Assembly: GCA_964638635.1 (NCBI GenBank)
Contig: CAZXAQ010000064.1
Span: 1-22,684 of the forward strand
From: SZUA-430 sp964638635
GTDB taxonomy: Bacteria > Pseudomonadota > Alphaproteobacteria > Micropepsales > Micropepsaceae
Reading direction: 5' to 3'
Length of the DNA stretch: 22,684 nucleotides
Of this stretch, positions 22,092 to 22,684 are shown in pieces. Numbering within the stretch: position 1 is the first letter of the stretch; the number at the start of each line of letters is the position of its first letter. The notes beneath the pieces are model-generated. The model saw only the letters and a program-made list of their open reading frames with translations, had not been told where the DNA came from and made no database searches. The position numbers and the translations under genes were made by a program.

Positions 22092-22684
22092 ATGGGTCCG
22101 CTCAAAGGTGTGAAGGTTATCGAGTTCGCCGGCATCGGGCCTGGTCCGTTCTGCGCGATGCTGCTCAGCGATATGGGCGCAGAAGTTGTACGCATCGATC
22201 GCAAGGGCGGGCGCGGCGCCAACAAATTCGACATTACGAGCCGCGGACGGCGCTCGATCGCGCTCGATCTGAAGAAGCCGGAAGCGGTGGAAGTCGCCTT
22301 GAAGTTGATCGCCCAGTCGGACGCATTGCTCGAAGGGTTTCGACCAGGGGTTATGGAGAAGCTGGGGCTCGGGCCCGATGTCGCGCTCCAGCGTAACCCG
22401 AAACTTGTGTACGGACGCATGACCGGATGGGGACAAACAGGTCCGCTTTCGCAGGCTGCGGGGCACGACATCAACTACATCGCGCTCACCGGCGCGTTGC
22501 ATGCGATCGGGCGTAAGGGTGCAACGCCGGTACCGCCGCTCAATCTCGTCGGCGATTTCGGCGGCGGTGCGCTTTATCTCGCGTTCGGTATGGCGTGTGC
22601 GCTGTTCGAAGCGCGCGGCTCGGGCAAGGGACAGGTTGTCGACTGCGCGATGACGGAAGGTGCGGCATCGTTGATGTCGATGTT
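22092..22684 (+). CDS. alpha-methylacyl-CoA racemase-like CaiB/BaiF protein, 3' end outside window
   Basis: The first 197 codons of a CaiB/BaiF CoA-transferase family III gene (PF02515). The start is firm: GGAGG at 22080-22084, 7 bases before the ATG. MGPLKGVKVIEFAGIGPGPF, LLSDMGAEVVRIDR and RPGVMEKLGLGPDV are family signatures. GHDINYIALTGALHAIGR (124-141) and NLVGDFGGGALYLAFGM (151-167) are characteristic of alpha-methylacyl-CoA racemase. His125 and Asp155 correspond to the catalytic His/Asp pair known from the mycobacterial enzyme. It would epimerise 2-methylacyl-CoA thioesters in branched fatty-acid or bile-acid-type degradation; the third catalytic residue (Glu ~240) lies beyond the window. 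Confidence 0.92.
   Translation, partial: MGPLKGVKVIEFAGIGPGPFCAMLLSDMGAEVVRIDRKGGRGANKFDITSRGRRSIALDLKKPEAVEVALKLIAQSDALLEGFRPGVMEKLGLGPDVALQRNPKLVYGRMTGWGQTGPLSQAAGHDINYIALTGALHAIGRKGATPVPPLNLVGDFGGGALYLAFGMACALFEARGSGKGQVVDCAMTEGAASLMSM

Overview
The window is high-GC bacterial chromosome with short intergenic gaps. It most likely comes from an alphaproteobacterium. The reasons are the recG / sdhE-mfd neighbourhood, a dispersed palindrome built on GTCATGGCCGGGC (a type common in that class), the short FeoB, and the gene styles. The order cannot be fixed from this sequence alone. I see no rRNA, tRNA, CRISPR array, phage or transposase gene. The window starts and ends inside genes: a DUF3089 gene on the left and a CaiB/BaiF CoA-transferase family gene on the right.

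Layout. (1) Positions 1-3346, minus strand: a 3'-truncated DUF3089 hydrolase-like protein whose nucleophile position is Gly; then an apparent operon of a TauE/SafE permease, an ACAD10/APH-like phosphotransferase and a DUF6285 protein. The DUF6285 gene is broken by a 10-N assembly gap that appears artificial. (2) Positions 3447-10634: recG (minus), sdhE and mfd (plus). Between recG and sdhE lie a CPCC zinc-ribbon gene of lower GC and an alpha/beta hydrolase. (3) Positions 10639-13765: a large inverted repeat after mfd, then a 569-residue protein holding two ClpP-like SDH_sah-type protease domains of which only the second keeps the serine, a clear terminator, an OmpA-family lipoprotein-less outer-envelope protein, and a ~190-bp imperfect palindrome nested around a perfect inner palindrome. 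(4) Positions 13766-17380: a membrane-anchored Mrr-like nuclease-fold protein lacking the usual lysine, a small membrane protein, and a YgiQ radical SAM enzyme. (5) Positions 17646-19726: a Fur-box-like palindrome and feoAB for ferrous iron uptake. (6) Positions 19723-22684: a DsbA/FrnE-like oxidoreductase, an SDR, a Pro-rich exported protein and an alpha-methylacyl-CoA racemase-like gene.

How the genes fit together. RecG and Mfd are genome-maintenance translocases that share the same helicase/TRG architecture. SdhE flavinylates succinate dehydrogenase and overlaps mfd. The phosphotransferase/DUF6285 pair and the racemase-like gene point to acyl-CoA metabolism. feoAB is a self-contained iron-responsive operon. 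The least conventional items are the tandem active/inactive protease, the nested palindrome and the degenerate membrane Mrr protein. Nothing here proves that they form one system.
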